Assembly (NCBI GenBank): GCA_949318235.1
Contig: OX439137.1
Location: forward strand, 1,031,747 to 1,095,746
Direction of reading: 5' to 3'
DNA: 64,000 nt
DNA from: Ecdyonurus torrentis
Taxonomy: Eukaryota > Arthropoda > Insecta > Ephemeroptera > Heptageniidae
Part shown: positions 59,270 through 64,000 of the stretch, piece after piece
Layout: each line of letters begins with the position of its first letter
Numbering within the stretch: the stretch's first letter is position 1
Program-made: the position numbers and the translations under genes
Notes under the pieces: generated by a model
Database searches by the model: none
Seen by the model: only the letters and a program-made list of their open reading frames with translations
What the model was told of the DNA's origin: nothing

Positions 59270-59667
59270 ACTTAATTAAACGTGATACAAACCTTTAACA
59301 ATAACAATACTGTAAGAGTTATTTTATTTAGTTTTAGTTTTACTTTAGTTTTATTTATTTATTTTAGTTTTTATTTTTTTCTCCTCAACACCTTTGTTAT
59401 ACATCTTTTTCTATAAAGTGATATAAAACTTTTATTTTTTTTCTCTAATATTTATATATATTTATTTTTTTTCTAATATTATTTTTTTTCTTATTACGTA
59501 GTATTTATATTCCATCTGATCAAAATTTTAAATGTAATTAAATAATTTCATGAATGTTTTTCTGTTGGGGTTAGGTGTAAGAGTGGGCCAGACATATTGT
59601 CAGGCTTAAACCTCGCCCTTTCAAAAATTTGTAAATTTTTTTCCTTGCATTATTTTGAATAAAGACG

Positions 59668-59711
<44 letters not shown>

Positions 59712-59712
59712 G
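59270..59712. repeat. T-rich intron sequence with (TTTA)n
   Basis: Intron 2 of the repeat-protein gene holds TTTTAGTTTTATTTATTTAT-like runs and a pure (TTTA)n tract at 59668-59712. No exon is seen. Confidence 0.7.
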
Positions 59713-59860
59713 TTAGTTATGGTAAAAAGTTATAATTTGATTATTATTATTTTAATATTTAAAAATAAACCATTTACTTTGCAGAATAACATAACAATAT
59801 GAACGTTATTATGTAAATAATTCAGTTTAGAAATAACTCTAAAAAATAACAGCTATTTAA

Positions 59861-59953
59861 CTTACCATACTTGCATGGTAATGCTATTTAACTTACCATA
59901 CTTGCATGGTAATGCTATTTAACTTACCATACTTGCATGGTAATGCTATTATC
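59861..59953 (-). repeat. Triplicated 31-bp unit containing a 5' splice site
   Basis: CTTACCATACTTGCATGGTA recurs at 59861, 59892 and 59923 with a period of 31. On the minus strand each copy contains TATG|GTAAGTTAA, an excellent donor. The first in transcript order (59928) is in phase with exon 3. Confidence 0.85.
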
Positions 59954-60101
59954 CATTGTTTTCGTAAGGTAGACTCAATTCTTGGCAAAAGTGCATCTTC
60001 AGGTAGTGAAATTTTTTTTGTAAAGTCCTGTATCACTTCCAGCATGTGTTTTCTGCCATTCACACCTAACCTCAATTCTTGACAAAACAATCCAATGTGC
60101 T
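59928..60101 (-). CDS. Ser/Pro/Glu repeat protein, exon 2
   Basis: Acceptor TTTTTTTCATTAG before 60101, donor TATG|GTAAGT after 59928, phase 1 in and phase 1 out. It encodes EHIGLFCQELRLGVNGRKHM, then LEVIQDFTKKISLPEDALLP and RIESTLRKQWIIALPCKY. It is a compact helical segment that could be part of a small globular domain. I do not recognise the family. Use of the second or third tandem donor would add 31 or 62 nt and shift frame into a stop soon after. Confidence 0.6.
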
Positions 60102-60363
60102 CTAATGAAAAAAAGAAAAGAAATTGAATGTGCAGTAAATTTAAAGACTCATATATCAACTAAAACTAAAAATTATAAGTTATAAACAATAAATATATTA
60201 AGATATTATGCATCAGCTTCGTTAGACAAATATTTTAAGTCCAAATGCACATCGACAGTGAATCATAAGTGCTATCTCGCGAAAAATGTAGATACTATGT
60301 TGAAATGCAGCTGCATTTGAATTTAAATCGCAACTGCAGAGATTTGATTTATAGATAGACAAG

Positions 60364-60919
<556 letters not shown>

Positions 60920-60987
60920 GAAAAAAAAGTAAAAAGTAAAATATAAAAACTATATAATAGAGTGCATTAAAATGAGAAAAAAATTAC

Positions 60988-61138
60988 CTGTTGGAATGTT
61001 ATGAACCACAAGAAAATCAGAGTTTGGTGTCAACTTTCCTTTTGATGATTCTGATTCCTTTATCTTAGGTTCCTTAAAATAAATATTATCCTCTAAAAAT
61101 TTATTATGTTTTTTGATATCTTTCGTAAAAATAAACAT
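60988..61138 (-). CDS. Ser/Pro/Glu repeat protein, exon 1
   Basis: From ATG 61138 (AAAGTATGT context) to donor CCAACAG|GTAATT, phase 1 out, which agrees with exon 2. It encodes MFIFTKDIKKHNKFLEDNIY, then FKEPKIKESESSKGKLTPNS and DFLVVHNIPT. An AG just before the ATG (ATTTAAAG) could be an acceptor, so the true start might lie further upstream. With exons 2 and 3 the product is about 836 aa. Confidence 0.5.
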
Positions 61139-61360
61139 ACTTTAAATGCATAAGGTTACAAAAGACGAATTTCGGTACTTTCAATTTTTGTCCTTAGTTT
61201 ATAAATAATTTTTATTTATTTGCAACTCACAGACGAACCATAGTAAATTTAAATTATTTATACAAATTTTATAGTAGTTTGAACATGGTTGCTAACAGCT
61301 GATTTTAAATATAGTTGAATTTTGGCGCTTCTTTTTAAATATTTTAAACATTAAAAACTT

Positions 61361-61432
61361 AGCCATGATTTGGACTTGAACCGCTCTCTCTCTTAACTTA
61401 AAGGCAACGCTCTACTAACTGTTCTTTCTTAG
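61361..61432 (-). tRNA. tRNA-like pseudogene
   Basis: The minus strand has AGTTAGTAGAGCG in a D-arm/A-box position and a good B box, GGTTCAAGTCC, at normal spacing. CTTTAAG occupies the anticodon-loop position. Neither the acceptor nor the anticodon stem pairs properly, and a GAGAGAGAG run fills the variable region, so it is a relic. Confidence 0.4.
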
Positions 61433-61454
61433 AACATAATATAGTATGTAGCTG

Positions 61455-61455
<1 letters not shown>

Positions 61456-61520
<65 letters not shown>
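61456..61520. repeat. (TA)n microsatellite
   Basis: About 32 TA units. Confidence 0.95.
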
Positions 61521-61521
<1 letters not shown>

Positions 61522-62668
61522 TAAATACATAATAAATATATACCATATATCTAAATACATGTTTATCATTTTTGTATACATACATATATATTATACATTA
61601 TTATACATTCTCTTAATAACAAAAAAAAAAAAATAATAAATGCTTTTATTAAGATTGATTCACAATTGCATGAAATGTAAAGTTTGAAATGAAAAGTAAA
61701 GCTTCAAAAAGGATGCAGTCCACAATAAATTTCTAATAGCGAGAGCAACCACGCAAAAAGAAAGCTAAATGCAGCAGATTTCACAGCTGAACAGCTTTGT
61801 GAGCAATATGAATTTAGAACAGTTGTCATTTCTGCATACTTTTAATTATATATTGTTTTTAAAAATGAGTGATTGTAATTTTAAATACAATATTGACATC
61901 TTTGCTGTTTGACACACGCGCGGTAGCAACAAAACTAATGTCCACGATGTCATCACCACGGAGTGTGTATGGGGCATCCTCTATATTATCAAGATGATTG
62001 ATAACTTTGCAGGTCAGTTTACTTTAAACACCTATTTATCACCTAGCCATCTTTTTAAATTCATAGAGAATAAATAACTCATATATTTATTAATTTTTGA
62101 TGGCAAATATGAATGGGGGTGTCAAAACCAACAAAAACGTATGCGATCACTCTTTCTTCGCGGGAAAAACGTTTTTATTTCCTTGTCGGTAAAACTTTCC
62201 CGTAGAAAGGAAAAATCTTTTTACTTGGTGCTCGCGTGAAAAGAAAAGAGCTAGCCTGCTGTAGCCAATCAGAACGCTTCTTTATTTCTCGCGTAAAAAA
62301 AACTTTTTATTTCACGCAATTAGGAATCTGCTTTTATAGGGGAAACGGTGGCAAATAAGCCAGATGTTGCCTTGTAAGAATTTATGTTTAATAATTGTTT
62401 AAAACATTTTTTAAGGTGTTTAAGTAGTTGGAAAACACTGGGTCTTAAATATTGATTATTTTCTTCTATATACACTCTGAATTCCAATATTTAATTCATT
62501 TTCTAAGAACTAAAAAACCTAAAGATTAACTATTATTTCGTTACTATAAAGTTATTATACTTATGGTTGCATCTGTAGTCTAATTATAATTAAATAGTCC
62601 TTCGTGCATGGAGACTTGCTTTAGATGCTTTATTATTAAATCCTGAAACAAAGTCTACTTATTTATTA
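61521..62668. other. Intergenic, AT-rich
   Basis: There is a poly-A at 61621-61633. 62140-62340 repeats CGCGGGAAAAACGTTTTTAT / TTTCTCGCGTAAAAAAAACT in opposite senses and may be a small decayed element. No gene is supported. Confidence 0.4.
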
Positions 62669-62676
62669 TTTCATTA

Positions 62677-63430
62677 TAGTGCTGTAGATAATCGCTAAAA
62701 ATTTCAAAACCGGTTAATCGTTAAGCAACCTTACCGGTAAACGTAAACTGTATTGCAAAATAAAGCGATTTTAATCGATTAAATAATCGTTAACATCGCT
62801 TCAAATCTTTATCGATTTTAAAATCGTTAAAATCGGGAACATTGTTAACGATTTTTGAAGTTAAATAATCATTAGATCCTATTATCGATTTTATGAAAAA
62901 GAATTCTAATTAGTAATTAATTTTAAAAAATATCAAAATTGCTTATTTAATTAATGAAAATATTAGAATTGCTTATTATTTACACAAATAATTGCAAATT
63001 ACCTGTTTTCATACTTTTTTCTTTATAAAAAAATTACTCAAAAGAGTTTTACAAATGAATTTACTTGCATTACTGCGTTCAAAGATATTCATCATTATTA
63101 AAAAAATATATAAAAAAAAGGTTTTAGAAAAAAAAGAAGAAGTTATTATACGTTTTTCAATGCATCTTAAAATGATGTTTTAAAATGGTATACTCTAAAA
63201 TTCAATAAAATAATAAATTAAATTTCAAAACTTATTGATATTAAAATCGCAAATTTACTTGACGATTCCCAAAATTATTAATTGTTAACTTGGTTACTGA
63301 TTTCTAAAATCGTGAAAGTGCTTATCGATTCTCACTACCGACTAACCGGTTTACAAGGTTTCAATGAAACCGGTTAATCGAATCAATAAGAAACCGGTTT
63401 GCTGTGAACCAGTTTCTATTCACAGCACTA
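62677..63430. mobile_element. Non-autonomous hAT element, 754 bp, with 8-bp target duplication
   Basis: Termini TAGTGCTGT and ACAGCACTA are perfectly inverted. TTTCATTA occurs at 62669-62676 and 63431-63438, an exact 8-bp target duplication. Subterminal regions are packed with AACCGGTT, AATCGATT and AATCGTTAA palindromic motifs, likely transposase-binding sites. The interior is AT-rich without a transposase; the 63-aa frame at 62992 is not a gene. The superfamily call rests on target-site length and terminus form. Confidence 0.85.
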
Positions 63431-63699
63431 TTTCATTATCAATTAATTTAATATTCTCTCATGGAACTTTATCTATCTCAAATAAAGATATGGCACATTG
63501 CTATATCTGTTTATATCTTTAAGTTTAAAGTCAAAAACTAAAATAATTTATTGGTTTCAGTTTTTGAATATTTTTTACTTAAAGCTAAGGATTATCTAGG
63601 TGACCCATACTGGTTCAAAACTTTTTAAACACCTTAGAAATGGTTTTAAACATCATCAAACATATATTTAAACGCATCGCCGTCTGCCTGAACATGATC

Positions 63700-64000
63700 C
63701 CATTTACCTTTAATATTTTACTTACCAGCTTCGCTAAAATGCTTAAAGGCATAGACCACATAAAACAACACGAAATGGGATCTTCAAAACTAATGACAGT
63801 TTTTACCAGAATGTTAATGTAGCCCCACGAGAGAACGTGAAAAAACTGTAAAGTATGCAATTTGCGTAAAAATTCATGTTTATGACGTCAGAAACATGCA
63901 AGAATTAGTATGAATATGTTGTGCAGGTTGCATAAATTGAATTTTCTGGTCACTGCTACGGGGCTACTGTTGGGTTTTGAGACAAACTAATGCTATTTAT
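63700..64000 (-). repeat. Dispersed repeat R4, copy 3 (inverted)
   Basis: Reverse complement of 50050-50335, including CAACAGTAGCCCCGTA, GCATGTTTCTGACGTCATAA and GTGGGGCTACATTAACATTC. It continues past the window edge. The small frames at 63615-63860 are repeat-derived. Confidence 0.8.

Overview
This is AT-rich (visibly well over two-thirds A+T) eukaryotic nuclear DNA, almost certainly from an arthropod and probably an insect. The evidence is spliceosomal introns with matching phases in three genes, decayed Tc1/mariner-like transposases of the insect type, a tRNA-Ser-headed SINE whose body resembles SINEs of hemimetabolous insects, an arthropod-style STAND/ankyrin gene, and long (TA)n, (GA)n, (GATA)n and (AATG)n microsatellites. 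The species cannot be named from the sequence. Nothing bacterial is present.

Three genes have coding evidence. (1) On the minus strand, 22060 to 9708, four exons whose phases agree join a NACHT-type STAND ATPase to a very long ankyrin array, about 2464 aa. The N-terminus carries an E...DD...QxK pattern like the restriction-endonuclease-fold effectors of bacterial antiviral STAND proteins. Exon 2 alone holds about 30 ankyrin repeats that are nearly identical in DNA. (2) On the plus strand, 42563-45490 is an intronless 975-aa protein with a 2A-like NPGP motif behind a hydrophobic leader, four C2H2 zinc fingers and an RNase-H-like transposase core of CACTA/Plavaka/KDZ character. It is followed at 47435-49745 by a four-exon gene (517 aa) resembling the SAMD3-like proteins that are multicopy in animal genomes. 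Possible termini beginning CACACAAA at 41341 and 51590, flanked by TA, suggest one transposon of about 10.2 kb. (3) On the minus strand, 61138 to 56494, three exons encode about 836 aa, mostly an 18-residue Ser/Pro/Glu-rich repeat of unknown function.

The rest is a dense layer of mobile DNA. 230-865 is a dead non-LTR retrotransposon. 4.3-5.0 kb and 6.1-7.1 kb are inverted-repeat elements. 22.7-25.2 kb is a long-TIR element. 26.0-28.5 kb has a mariner derivative, a foldback element and a hAT-type element carrying a nested palindrome. 29.6-31.0 kb is a large inverted repeat around (GATA)n. 33-40 kb has duplicated dispersed repeats and a mariner-like element with about 205-bp TIRs. 46.4-47.1 kb is a giant tetranucleotide palindrome. 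52.3-53.1 kb is a second copy of the 773-bp mariner derivative, inside a (TA)n tract. 62.7-63.4 kb is a non-autonomous hAT with an 8-bp target duplication.

The most interesting points are the possible nuclease-NACHT-ankyrin gene with a homogenised recognition array, and the candidate 2A-bearing two-gene transposon. All domain names come from motif reading without database searches.
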